A DNA stretch of 64,000 bases from JBOFZL01 sp051655155 (GTDB lineage Bacteria > Bacillota > Clostridia > Peptostreptococcales > Filifactoraceae). The stretch covers positions 14,932 to 78,931 of the forward strand of contig JBOFZL010000083.1 of NCBI GenBank assembly GCA_051655155.1. The letters are read 5' to 3'. Below, one piece after another: positions 53,177-61,060 of the stretch (positions within the stretch are counted from its first letter, which is position 1; each line of letters opens with the position of its first letter). The notes under the pieces were generated by a model, which worked only from the letters and a program-made list of their open reading frames with translations, had not been told where the DNA came from and did not search any database. Position numbers and translations under genes: made by a program.

Positions 53177-54040
53177 TTAATGTGCATTTAATACGCTTTT
53201 GGCCAGTGTTCCGCTCTTTAGCATCATTAACCCCAGCAAAACCGCATAGCCAAGTATCGTAAAGGTACTTGTGTGTATATCTGTTATTTGTATTGTCTTA
53301 ACTAATACTGCGTATATTCCAAGACAAACCATTAAAAAGAGTCCTTGTAATCCTATGGCAAATAAGCCTTTGATATAGTTTGTTCCAATCTGTCCCCACT
53401 CTTTGTTTCCCATTGTGGCAAATGGAATAGCTGAAACGGATGAGTAAACATAAATCTCAAACATTCTTCCGTATACCACAAGCATAATCACTACGGAAAT
53501 AACCTGTATTGCCACCTTTATGAGCGAGGTTTCAAAGAGTATCATAACCAGCTCTCCAAGACCTTTTTCTTTTAAGCCTTCTACCATCGTTACTATCTGA
53601 TCTCCGGAAATAACAGCAGAGGTATTGATTACCCCTGCCGCTTTATTTACCATGTGCTGTGCCACATCAAAGACTGCCATAGAAAACTCAAAAGCATGAG
53701 ACACTAACCATACGGCAATCCACATCTTTATGATGTACTTGAAAAATTCAAAAGTATCTGTATCGTGCATATTGTTCTTTTGCATAACCATATTTATAAG
53801 CTCGATACAAAGGACTGCCGTTATGATTAGCCCCGCTATTGGGATGATAACGGAATCATTAATGCTTTTAATAAAGCTAAAAACCTGCCCATTCCAACCC
53901 ATAGGAGTTTTCCCTACATCTGTTGCAATCGCACCAACTTTATCGTTGATGTCAAGAAACATAGACTCTAAGTTTGCTTGGATACCGCCTAATAGAAGCT
54001 CTTTGAAAAACTCCTCTATTTTGTCGAATATCCCAAACAT
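53177..54040 (-). CDS. VirB6/TrbL-like conjugal transfer membrane protein
   Basis: A 287-residue polytopic membrane protein with about five or six hydrophobic segments, such as PIAGLIITAVLCIELINMV, AIQVISVVIMLVVY and a C-terminal YAVLLGLMMLKSG. Its place between Maff2 and PrgI/VirB4 genes, and the amphipathic N-terminus, fit the VirB6/TrbL-type channel component of Tn1549-like elements. AAGGAG precedes the ATG. Confidence 0.87.
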   Translation of the reverse strand: MFGIFDKIEEFFKELLLGGIQANLESMFLDINDKVGAIATDVGKTPMGWNGQVFSFIKSINDSVIIPIAGLIITAVLCIELINMVMQKNNMHDTDTFEFFKYIIKMWIAVWLVSHAFEFSMAVFDVAQHMVNKAAGVINTSAVISGDQIVTMVEGLKEKGLGELVMILFETSLIKVAIQVISVVIMLVVYGRMFEIYVYSSVSAIPFATMGNKEWGQIGTNYIKGLFAIGLQGLFLMVCLGIYAVLVKTIQITDIHTSTFTILGYAVLLGLMMLKSGTLAKSVLNAH

Positions 54041-54059
54041 TTAATTTCTCCTTTTCTTC

Positions 54060-54275
54060 TTATCTGAGTACATTTGCAAGAAGTGGAATCAGCTTTAATC
54101 CGATAAGGACAATGCCACCTCCTGCCATTAGCTGCTTAATACCCTGAGATTTTGCACCCGGATTATCATTACCATAACCTTCCATCAGGTTAATTACGCC
54201 CCATGCTCCAAGTCCTGCACCTACTGCCATAACTAAAATCTTTAATACATTTACTGCCTGTGTGAAAAATTCCAT
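54060..54275 (-). CDS. Maff2-family small membrane protein
   Basis: A 71-residue hydrophobic protein with two membrane segments (VLKILVMAVGAGLGAWGVIN and GGGIVLIGLKLIPLLANV) separated by EGYGNDNPGAKSQG. This is the Maff2 family of mobile elements, in the position that VirB2/TrbC-like proteins take in other transfer systems. It is followed by the VirB6-like gene and preceded by the SSB gene. Confidence 0.88.
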   Translation of the reverse strand: MEFFTQAVNVLKILVMAVGAGLGAWGVINLMEGYGNDNPGAKSQGIKQLMAGGGIVLIGLKLIPLLANVLR

Positions 54276-54278
54276 TAT

Positions 54279-54590
54279 TTATTCCTCCTCGTTTTCTTCT
54301 TTCTTTTCAATCTTGTTATATGACTTCACAACAAAGTTTTTATAAGTCTTTCCGTCTTTTTCACGCTTTTTAAAGTAACCAAAGATATGGATTAAATCGC
54401 CTTTCTCAAAGGCTTTTGCTGTTTCTGCCTTTTCACCATAAGCTGCACAGTTGATATATTCCTTGCCTTTTCCATACTTTTTTACAAGCGTAAAGTTTAC
54501 AACTTTAACCATTTCTCCCTCTTTGTCAAAACTTGAAAAAGTTGGTTCTGCCAATAAGTTGGCATTGATGTTAATCATTTCTTGCTTCAT
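54279..54590 (-). CDS. Element single-stranded DNA-binding protein
   Basis: A 103-residue OB-fold protein: ININANLLAEPTFSSF, VVNFTLVKKYGKGKEYINC, AYGEKAETAKAFEKGDLIHI, with an acidic end. It resembles SSB proteins and the core of the larger ICE protein at 33304-33963. I use the ATG at 54590 behind AAAGGAGAAA. The same frame reaches back to an ATG at 54707 that has its own good GGAGGTAAG site, so a form with 39 extra basic residues is possible. Confidence 0.85.
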   Translation of the reverse strand: MKQEMININANLLAEPTFSSFDKEGEMVKVVNFTLVKKYGKGKEYINCAAYGEKAETAKAFEKGDLIHIFGYFKKREKDGKTYKNFVVKSYNKIEKKEENEEE

Positions 54591-54728
54591 TAAAAATTTC
54601 TCCTTTTCTTTACAATAAAAAAAGCGACTGGAGTTTTTCCTTTTCCAATAGCTAATGCTCATACTATTTAATTTTTCTTTTTTTGTAGGACTTCTATTCT
54701 TTATCATCTTACCTCCTGATTTTTAGTA

Positions 54729-54765
54729 ATAAAAAAGCAGTAAATCTATTCTTTAGACTTACTGC
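54729..54765 (-). terminator. Terminator after the small zinc-ribbon gene
   Basis: Stem GCAGTAA/TTACTGC with an inner TCT/AGA extension, followed on the minus strand by TTTTTTATT. It lies between the zinc-ribbon gene (stop 54792) and the SSB gene, and would separate the VirD4/Rep unit from the SSB-Maff2-VirB unit. Confidence 0.65.
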
Positions 54766-54791
54766 AACTAATCATTTAAATTTTTAACTAA

Positions 54792-55034
54792 TTATTCTTC
54801 AACCTCATAATCTTCACTATCATCAGTTTCTCCAGTTGTGCAAGTAAAGCACATATAGCTTCCTGTTATTGCACTTCCCGCTGCCCATATGGGAGAACCA
54901 CAAATCATACATTTAGCACCATTTTTCTTATCTTTAAGAACTTCTCTAAGCGTTTCTTCAAGATTATGTTGGTCTATGTCATTATTATTTTTTGCCGTCA
55001 TTTCAGCAAATCTTTTAATTGATATTGGTTGCAT
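54792..55034 (-). CDS. Small zinc-ribbon-like ICE protein
   Basis: An 80-residue protein with two CxxC pairs (CMICG and CFTC, 19 residues apart) that can bind one zinc, and an acidic tail. The function is unknown and I do not recognise the family. GGAGGTG precedes its ATG. A terminator follows it. Confidence 0.7.
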   Translation of the reverse strand: MQPISIKRFAEMTAKNNNDIDQHNLEETLREVLKDKKNGAKCMICGSPIWAAGSAITGSYMCFTCTTGETDDSEDYEVEE

Positions 55035-55105
55035 TTTTCACCTCCATATTTTTGTTATCCTTCAATGTAATTATACCAAGTATTAACCACCGCTAACAAT
55101 AAAGA

Positions 55106-56923
55106 TTATAATCTTGTAATTATTGTATTTCTATTTAGCTTTGCTTTGCCTTTTCGCTTGATATAGGCTTCTATATCAAACACATTCTTCTTATTATAGT
55201 CCTCCAAGAGCTTGTAATTCTTATGCTTTGTAATATCGAATTTTTCTGACAGAAACGGTCTGACACCTCGAAGCTGAAAAATACATTTGCTTCCGTCCAT
55301 TACGGTAATCTCATCTTGGCTCATTAGCTCTTTTCCTGTCTTTTGATAATTCAGTCCATAGCTATTGGCATTAGATCTGGTTTCAGAAGTGTTATATAGA
55401 TCTATGGTTTCTTTACCCAGTGTTTCAGATAGTTCTTTAAGTGTTGTCTTTTCCTTTCCGCCAAGAAACAAGGTGCTATCACAGTTACCTACAATGGTAT
55501 CTGCATTATCCTTGTAAATTGCCTTTAGCTGAGATTGCGCTTGCAAAATAATGCTTGCCGAAATCTCTCTACTTCTGATTGTTGCAATCAATTTCTCGAA
55601 TTTGGGAATTAAGCCGATATTAGCAAATTCGTCTAATAGACACCTGACATGAACGGGTAATCTTCCCCCGTACTCGTCATCAGCCTTATCACAAAGTAAG
55701 TTAAATAGCTGTGAATACATAATAGACACTACAAAGTTAAAAGTATCATCCGTATCAGAGATAATAACAAAGAGTGCTGTTTTTCTATCTCCAAGAGTAT
55801 CAAGCTCAAGTTCATCTTCTTTCATCAAGTCCCTAAGTTCCTGAATATCAAATGGAGCAAGTCTTGCACCACATGAAATAAGAATAGACTTAGCTGTTTT
55901 TCCAGCAGCAAGTTTGTACTTTTTATATTGCTTTACTGCAAAGTGCGTAGGTTCTTTCTTTTCCAATGCTTCAAATAACCTATCAATAGGATTCATATAT
56001 GTTTCATCATCTTCTCTAACTTCTGAAGCGTCTATCATATCAAGTAATGTTGCAAAGTTCTTTTCTTCTCTTGGAGCTTCATAGAAGATATATCCGATAA
56101 GAGCCGTATAGTAGAGTTTTTCAGCTTTGACCCAAAAATCCTCACCTGCTTTTTCACCCTCACCCTTAGTGTTTGCAATGATTGTCTGCACCAATTTGAG
56201 GATGTCTTTTTCACTTCTGAGATAGGCGAATGGATTATACTTCATACTCTTTTTGAAGTTGATTGTATTTAATATTTTTATCTCATAACCGTTATCTTCA
56301 AGCATCTTGCCACACTCAAGGACTATAGTTCCCTTTGGATCAGTTACACAATAGCTACTGTGCATTTGCATTAAGTTCGGCTTTACATAAAATCTTGTCT
56401 TTCCTGAGCCTGATCCACCTATGACAAGTACATTCTTATTTCTTGCATACTTTGGATTTGCAGGTCTGCCGTTCATGGTTAATCGTTCTGTTTGAGTAAG
56501 TAAGATATTGTTTTGAAATTTTTCATCCATGTATGCCTCAATATCTTTTTTGTTGCCCCATCTTGCTGACCCATACTCTTTTCCATGTCTAAACTTTTTA
56601 GCATTTTTACCTTTGGTGTAAACAATAAATTTAATCAGAGCTGCCAATTCTATTCCTGAAAGTATATCCATTATATAAATACTTGGGATAAAACTCAAAG
56701 TGTTTATTTCGAGTATCCCTTGAAAGATTTTATCTATAATATCGCCACCAACATAGCTTCTGACATGATGCGAAAAGATATTACCTAAATAGAAAAATAC
56801 AAGATATGGAATGTTTTGTTTAATAAACTTTGCCTTATCCTGCACCTTAAATATGTCTTTGATGTCTTTGATGTCTTTGATGTCTTTGATGTCTTTGATG
56901 TCTTTTAATATTTTATCTATCAT
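55106..56923 (-). CDS. VirD4/TraG-type coupling protein
   Basis: A 605-residue coupling ATPase that links the relaxase-DNA complex to the secretion channel. Two N-terminal hydrophobic segments are followed by Walker A IGGSGSGKTRFYVKPN (~172) and LLDEFANIGLIPKFEKLIAT (~420). The N-terminus holds a run of DIK repeats encoded by nearly six copies of a 9-base unit. The gene overlaps pcfB by four bases. Confidence 0.93.
   Translation of the reverse strand: MIDKILKDIKDIKDIKDIKDIKDIFKVQDKAKFIKQNIPYLVFFYLGNIFSHHVRSYVGGDIIDKIFQGILEINTLSFIPSIYIMDILSGIELAALIKFIVYTKGKNAKKFRHGKEYGSARWGNKKDIEAYMDEKFQNNILLTQTERLTMNGRPANPKYARNKNVLVIGGSGSGKTRFYVKPNLMQMHSSYCVTDPKGTIVLECGKMLEDNGYEIKILNTINFKKSMKYNPFAYLRSEKDILKLVQTIIANTKGEGEKAGEDFWVKAEKLYYTALIGYIFYEAPREEKNFATLLDMIDASEVREDDETYMNPIDRLFEALEKKEPTHFAVKQYKKYKLAAGKTAKSILISCGARLAPFDIQELRDLMKEDELELDTLGDRKTALFVIISDTDDTFNFVVSIMYSQLFNLLCDKADDEYGGRLPVHVRCLLDEFANIGLIPKFEKLIATIRSREISASIILQAQSQLKAIYKDNADTIVGNCDSTLFLGGKEKTTLKELSETLGKETIDLYNTSETRSNANSYGLNYQKTGKELMSQDEITVMDGSKCIFQLRGVRPFLSEKFDITKHKNYKLLEDYNKKNVFDIEAYIKRKGKAKLNRNTIITRL
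56853..56905 (-). repeat. In-frame 9-base tandem repeat in the coupling protein gene
   Basis: Five perfect copies and most of a sixth of the 9-base unit ATGTCTTTG (plus strand) encode DIK repeats near residues 7-23 of VirD4. Copy number changes by slippage would keep the frame and only alter the length of a charged N-terminal helix ahead of the first membrane segment. Confidence 0.9.
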
Positions 56924-57405
56924 AGGCTTTGCTCCTTTTGTTTATTTTTGATTTTATCTTTGGAAACAGAGTTTTTAGCCATCTCCTTAAACTTTTCAAT
57001 ACTTTTATGAATAGACTCCTTCCTTTCTGTTTTCATTTCTGATTCTGAAAGAGCGTGCTTAAATGCTTTATCCATGACTTTCATATCTTTAGCTTGGAAA
57101 AATACAGAATATTTATCACTTTCCTTATCTTTCATCACTGAAAACTTAACCCCATATCTGTTCAGCTCTTTTTTCAGTTCTTTCAATTCCGCTTCTTCTA
57201 CTGGAATTTCTTCAAGCTGTCCCTTTTTAACCATATCTTTGAGTTTTACTTCATTTCCGTTAGCATTAACCAGCTTTTCAAGCCCTCCGAGTTTCTCAGC
57301 CTCTTTCATCAATCTCTTGAGTAAAGTCAAAAGAAGTTTTGCTGTCACTTTTCCAGCTTTCACTTCCATATTCAGCGTTTTTCTTGCGATTTCTTCATTG
57401 ATCAA
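56920..57405 (-). CDS. PcfB-family conjugation protein (DUF3801)
   Basis: A 161-residue charged protein with the PcfB pattern: N-terminal KTLNMEVKAGKVTAKLLLTLL, then LKELKKELNRYGVKFSVMKDKE and VFFQAKDMKVMDKAFKHAL. PcfB assists the coupling protein PcfC in pCF10, and here also lies directly before virD4 with a four-base overlap; it overlaps the DnaC-like gene too. Confidence 0.87.
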   Translation of the reverse strand: MINEEIARKTLNMEVKAGKVTAKLLLTLLKRLMKEAEKLGGLEKLVNANGNEVKLKDMVKKGQLEEIPVEEAELKELKKELNRYGVKFSVMKDKESDKYSVFFQAKDMKVMDKAFKHALSESEMKTERKESIHKSIEKFKEMAKNSVSKDKIKNKQKEQSL

Positions 57406-58253
57406 GTTCTCTCACCTCCTGTCAGCAGTCTTTCTTTATTCCTCTTTAATTTTTCTTCCTGAATAACTTTCCTGTAATCTTCACCAAGTACCATCACAGG
57501 AATACACATCTCAATAATCCTTGAGTAAATTCTTTGGTATTCCACACTCTCCGTACAGTTTTCAATTTGGCTGTAAGAAAGATTTGTGGTAAAGATTGTC
57601 GGCTTATGCTTTAAGTACCTGTTATTCACAATGTTATATACCTGCTCTTTGGCATAGCTTGTATCTCTTTCTATTCCTAAATCATCTAAGATAAGAACGG
57701 AAGTATTTACAATGGATTCGATATATGCGTTTTTATCAAGGTCAAATCCGCCTTTTTGCAGTTCATTGATTATCTGTGAAAAGTTTCTAATCTTAACGCT
57801 TATCTGATACTGTTCAATCAGTGCATTGGCAATGGAGCAGGCAAGATAGGTCTTTCCGCTTCCAACAGAGCCATAAAACAGGAGTCCGATATTTTCTTTT
57901 TTCATCAGTTCATAATCTTTTACAAAATTCTTTGCGATAATAAGGCTTTGATTTTCTTTTCCCTGATAGTTTTCAAAGGTATATGCCCACTGAATCATGG
58001 AGGTGAAGCAGATACTTTTTAATTTCTCGATTTCAAGCTGCTTTTGTCTTTCTTTTTCTTTCGCTTCTCTATCTCTATCGCATTTACAAGCTGTCTTAAA
58101 TATCATCTGCTTTCCGAAAAATTCTAATGCTTTTCCATCTTTTCTTTCATGGCACACTCTACAGTAGGCGTGTCCGTCTTTGATGTATTCTTTATCAGGA
58201 TCAAAGCTATATTCCACATCTTCTATCATTACTTTTTCTAATTCCTTATTCAT
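57402..58253 (-). CDS. DnaC/IstB-like ATP-binding replication protein
   Basis: A 283-residue AAA+ protein with a cysteine-rich N-terminus (CRVCHERKDG, TACKCDRD) and an ATPase domain with Walker A FYGSVGSGKTYLACSIANAL (~128-147) and Walker B VLILDDLGIE. It resembles helicase loaders. It overlaps the RepA gene by four bases, and the pair probably allows autonomous rolling-circle or theta replication of the excised element. Confidence 0.9.
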   Translation of the reverse strand: MNKELEKVMIEDVEYSFDPDKEYIKDGHAYCRVCHERKDGKALEFFGKQMIFKTACKCDRDREAKEKERQKQLEIEKLKSICFTSMIQWAYTFENYQGKENQSLIIAKNFVKDYELMKKENIGLLFYGSVGSGKTYLACSIANALIEQYQISVKIRNFSQIINELQKGGFDLDKNAYIESIVNTSVLILDDLGIERDTSYAKEQVYNIVNNRYLKHKPTIFTTNLSYSQIENCTESVEYQRIYSRIIEMCIPVMVLGEDYRKVIQEEKLKRNKERLLTGGERT

Positions 58254-59020
58254 AGATGCACTCCTTTGTTATATTCCTCCCATGTAGGGATATTGGATGT
58301 CTTTTTACTTCCCTGATCTTTATAAAACCAAGAAAGAATTGTTGCTTTATGGTCTTTATATGTCTTTCCGGTACTTTGAAGATAGGTCGATAATCTTTCA
58401 ATGTAGTTATCAAGCTCTCCTGCCATTTTGATTTGTAATTCACCTATATCTTCGTCCTTTAAAAAGACATTTTGAAATGTTCCAAGTCCGTTTTCACCAA
58501 AACTATATTCTCTCTTACTATATTTACTCTTATTATTCTCTATATAGTTAGAGTTAACATTTTGAACTTCCTGAAGTTCATTTTCTTTACTTCTGAGGTT
58601 AAAATCTTTTACTTCTGAAGTTAAGTTTTTTGACTTCAAGAGGTCATTTTCTTTTACCGCTATTATGCTCATAAAATCTTTGACATAAATGATATTTGGC
58701 TTACCAAGTCCAAGCCTTACTCTTTCAATCAGTCCGATTCCTTTTTTCATATCGAGTTCATCTAATGTTTTTATGGCTGTCGGCTTTGAGATATTTCTTC
58801 TTCTCATAATTTCTTCAACTGTGAAATAGATAAATACTCTGCCTTCCTTGTCTATCCAGTTATTCTTAAAGGACATTCCTGTTCGTTTCAGAAGCATGGA
58901 ATATAGGATAATTGCTTCCGCAGACAGTCCTTTAAATTCTTCCCCGTCTACCAATATTTCAGGCACTTTCAGGAAATTAAATCTTTCTGCTTCTCTGTTA
59001 TAGAAATAGTCAAAGTCCAC
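58250..59020 (-). CDS. RepA_N-type replication initiator
   Basis: A 256-residue protein opening DFDYFYNREAERFNFLKVPE, then LSAEAIILYSMLLKRTGMS and a winged-helix region (VEEIMRRRNISKPTAIKTLDEL), the RepA_N domain of plasmid and ICE initiators; the C-terminal part contains a variable linker. I use GTG at 59020, eight bases after AGGAAGGGGG; the frame extends to a TTG at 59053. It heads the operon with the DnaC-like, PcfB and VirD4 genes. Confidence 0.87.
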   Translation of the reverse strand: MDFDYFYNREAERFNFLKVPEILVDGEEFKGLSAEAIILYSMLLKRTGMSFKNNWIDKEGRVFIYFTVEEIMRRRNISKPTAIKTLDELDMKKGIGLIERVRLGLGKPNIIYVKDFMSIIAVKENDLLKSKNLTSEVKDFNLRSKENELQEVQNVNSNYIENNKSKYSKREYSFGENGLGTFQNVFLKDEDIGELQIKMAGELDNYIERLSTYLQSTGKTYKDHKATILSWFYKDQGSKKTSNIPTWEEYNKGVHL

Positions 59021-59055
59021 CTCTTCATCCCCCTTCCTCTTAAAAATTTGCAAAG

Positions 59056-59083
59056 AAAAAGACGATAGTTTCTTCTCTATCGC
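59056..59083 (-). terminator. Hairpin before the RepA gene
   Basis: GGCGATAG pairs with CTATCGTC around a short A/G-rich loop, followed by TTTTTC on the minus strand. It lies between the last small membrane gene and the RepA start and may attenuate read-through from the chromosome into the element. Confidence 0.55.
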
Positions 59084-59110
59084 CTTTGGTAACCCTTTTT
59101 ATTAAATTTT

Positions 59111-59353
59111 TTAAATTGATTTTATTGCTTCATTGATACCTTCCAAGAAAGCTATAACTGCTGTTCCAACCATTGGTAAACCGTACGGACTTACTAAAAA
59201 GCCTATCACGATTGCTTGTACTGCTGTTACATATTCTTTTTGAATAAGTGAGGCTATTGCACCAAAAACACAAAATAACATGAGTAAATATAATATTGCT
59301 GTGCCTATACTTAGCAAAAATGTCAGAAATGCAGTGAGGATACTTAACAGCAA
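59111..59353 (-). CDS. Small hydrophobic ICE protein (CD1845-like), last gene of the element
   Basis: An 80-residue hydrophobic protein with three membrane segments, resembling the CD1845-type protein at the end of Tn1549-like elements. The listed start is TTG at 59353, which has no ribosome site. The open frame continues upstream with RWIFKIILFPIS, and an AAGGAGGGG site lies just before an ATT codon at 59390-59392. Family members, as I recall them, begin at that point with MRW or similar, so the true start may be the ATT at 59392, either a rare start codon or a mutated ATG. Confidence 0.7.
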   Translation of the reverse strand: MLLSILTAFLTFLLSIGTAILYLLMLFCVFGAIASLIQKEYVTAVQAIVIGFLVSPYGLPMVGTAVIAFLEGINEAIKSI

Positions 59354-59392
59354 ACTGATTGGAAATAAGATTATTTTAAATATCCATCGAAT

Positions 59393-59445
59393 AATTAACC
59401 CCTCCTTTCTTTTACTATTTTTAAAATCACTAAATCATTTTAAAG
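59393..59445. other. Probable right end of the ICE at the 3' end of rlmD
   Basis: The ribosome site of the last element gene is at about 59400 and the stop codon of rlmD is at 59430, so the chromosome-element junction must lie in this short interval or within the last codons of rlmD. ICEs are known to use the 3' part of rum/rlmD genes in streptococci. The direct repeat that would prove the attachment site is outside the window, so the exact core is not known. Confidence 0.5.
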
Positions 59446-61058
59446 TGCTTTAATGCATCCAATATAGCTTCTTCTTTTTCAGGTGGGCATTGTGGAACTT
59501 TCTGATTTTCTTTTTTAGATATATTATAATGATCTCTTAGGTCAATCCCGCATTTTCTTTTAACCTGTGCTATATATAACGTTGAAACCTTAAATTTAAA
59601 CTTTTCATGAATATATTTTTTAATTTCATCATAGGTAGCCCTACTCTCCGCAGCAGTTATATCAAGCTCATCCATATCTATTTTTACATCAATATGCCTA
59701 TCGACATCAAGTTTGGACAATAGTGCTACCGTTTCAACGTGTGGGCTATTCGGAAACATATCTACGGCCTTTACTTCTTTTATTTCATATCCGGCGTTTT
59801 TTAAGTGTTTTAGGTCTATCATTAGGGCCTTAGGATTACAGGATATATAAAGAATCTCTTTTGCGTTAAAACTTATTATATCTCCTATTGCTTTGGGGTG
59901 GATTCCGCTTCTTGGAGGATCTAGTATGATAAGTTCTGGAGAATCTGTAAGTTTTGACACTTCTTCTTTTACATCGCCTGCTATAAACTCTACATTTGTT
60001 ATTTTATTAATTTTTGCATTTTCTTTTGCCATTTCTACTGCCTCGTCTATCAATTCAATACCTATTACTTTTTTTGCTTTTTCTGATGCAAGAATAGCTA
60101 TTGTTCCTGTTCCGCTGTAAAGGTCAAATATTATGTTTTTGTTTTCTTTTATCATATCCAATGCTGTTTTATATAAGGTCTGTGCGCCTAAGGTATTGGT
60201 TTGAAAAAATGAGAATGGGGATATAATGAAGGTTTTGTTGAATAGCTTTTCATAAAAATATTCTCTCCCATATAGGGTTGTTACTTTATCTGCCACTACT
60301 GCATCAGAAAAGTTATCATTTATTGTATGAATTATTCCCACTATTCTACTTTCTAAATTTAAACTTAACAAAGCTTCTACATATTGGCTTAAATCAATAC
60401 TAAGTTGACTGGTGGTAACTAGATTTACAAATAACTCTTTTGTATTTTCTCCCTGTCGTATAATTAGGTTTCTAAGATATCCTTCTCTTTGCATAACTCT
60501 ATAGTAGTCTATTTTATTATTTGTAAAATAAGACCTTGTAGTACATAAAATTTGTAAATAGTCTGTAGTCACAATTTTACAAGTATCTGTATTAATAACA
60601 GAATTTGCTCTGCCCATCATATGAAGTCCAAGATTTAGCGGCCCTCCTTTTGTTTCATCTCCAAAGCTATATTCCATCTTGTTTTTATATGCCAAAAATT
60701 TTGGACTACCTATAACTAGAATATCTTCTATTTCAGTATGCCCTGCTTCTTTAAACAGATTCAACAACTGCTCTCTTTTGTATGTTAATTGAGTTTCGTA
60801 ATCTAAGGTAAGCATTGTGCAACCTCCACAAACATCAACCTGCTCACAGGGCTCTACCCTTTCTAGTTTTGATTTTTCAAGAACTTTTAGCAGTTTTGTA
60901 TCAACCTTACCTTTTCTCATAGATTTAACTAATAACCTTACTTTTTGACCTGGAACGGTTCCTTTACAATATATTTTATTGTTTTCTAAGTGTGCATAAC
61001 CCATTCCGCCAAATTCAAGACCTTCTATTGTCACTTCAATTATATCTCTCTTCTTCAA
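59430..61058 (-). CDS. rlmD: 23S rRNA (uracil-5-)-methyltransferase, TrmA/RlmD family
   Basis: A 542-residue TRAM-domain methylase. The TRAM domain is at the N-terminus (IEGLEFGGMGYA), the iron-sulfur cysteines are in CEQVDVCGGC, SAM motif is FDLYSGTGTIAILAS (~315) and the catalytic cysteine is in ILYISCNPKAL. After PHVETVALLSK an additional ~90-residue C-terminal region (YIAQVKRKCGIDLRDHYN, PQCPPEKEEAI) is present, as in many clostridial members. The start is TTG behind AAGGAG. The 3' end faces the ICE. It overlaps nothing but lies two bases from rsuA. Confidence 0.92.
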   Translation of the reverse strand: MKKRDIIEVTIEGLEFGGMGYAHLENNKIYCKGTVPGQKVRLLVKSMRKGKVDTKLLKVLEKSKLERVEPCEQVDVCGGCTMLTLDYETQLTYKREQLLNLFKEAGHTEIEDILVIGSPKFLAYKNKMEYSFGDETKGGPLNLGLHMMGRANSVINTDTCKIVTTDYLQILCTTRSYFTNNKIDYYRVMQREGYLRNLIIRQGENTKELFVNLVTTSQLSIDLSQYVEALLSLNLESRIVGIIHTINDNFSDAVVADKVTTLYGREYFYEKLFNKTFIISPFSFFQTNTLGAQTLYKTALDMIKENKNIIFDLYSGTGTIAILASEKAKKVIGIELIDEAVEMAKENAKINKITNVEFIAGDVKEEVSKLTDSPELIILDPPRSGIHPKAIGDIISFNAKEILYISCNPKALMIDLKHLKNAGYEIKEVKAVDMFPNSPHVETVALLSKLDVDRHIDVKIDMDELDITAAESRATYDEIKKYIHEKFKFKVSTLYIAQVKRKCGIDLRDHYNISKKENQKVPQCPPEKEEAILDALKHFKMI

Positions 61059-61060
61059 AA

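Larger units (their letters stand above)
1..59429. mobile_element. Tn1549-family integrative conjugative element (partial, right part)
   Basis: The stretch from the right-hand small membrane gene back to the mobilization genes carries a complete set of Tn1549-type conjugation genes: relaxase, MobC, VirB4, PrgI, VirB6-like, Maff2, VirD4, PcfB, DnaC-like, RepA, topoisomerase III and a giant methylase/helicase. Cargo is a siderophore-like NRPS operon and a restriction-modification/Thoeris cassette. The right end must lie in the roughly 40 bases between the last element gene and the stop codon of rlmD. The left end and the integrase are not in the window, so assigning bases 1-2400 to the element is inference from the transporter/regulator context. 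Confidence 0.8.
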
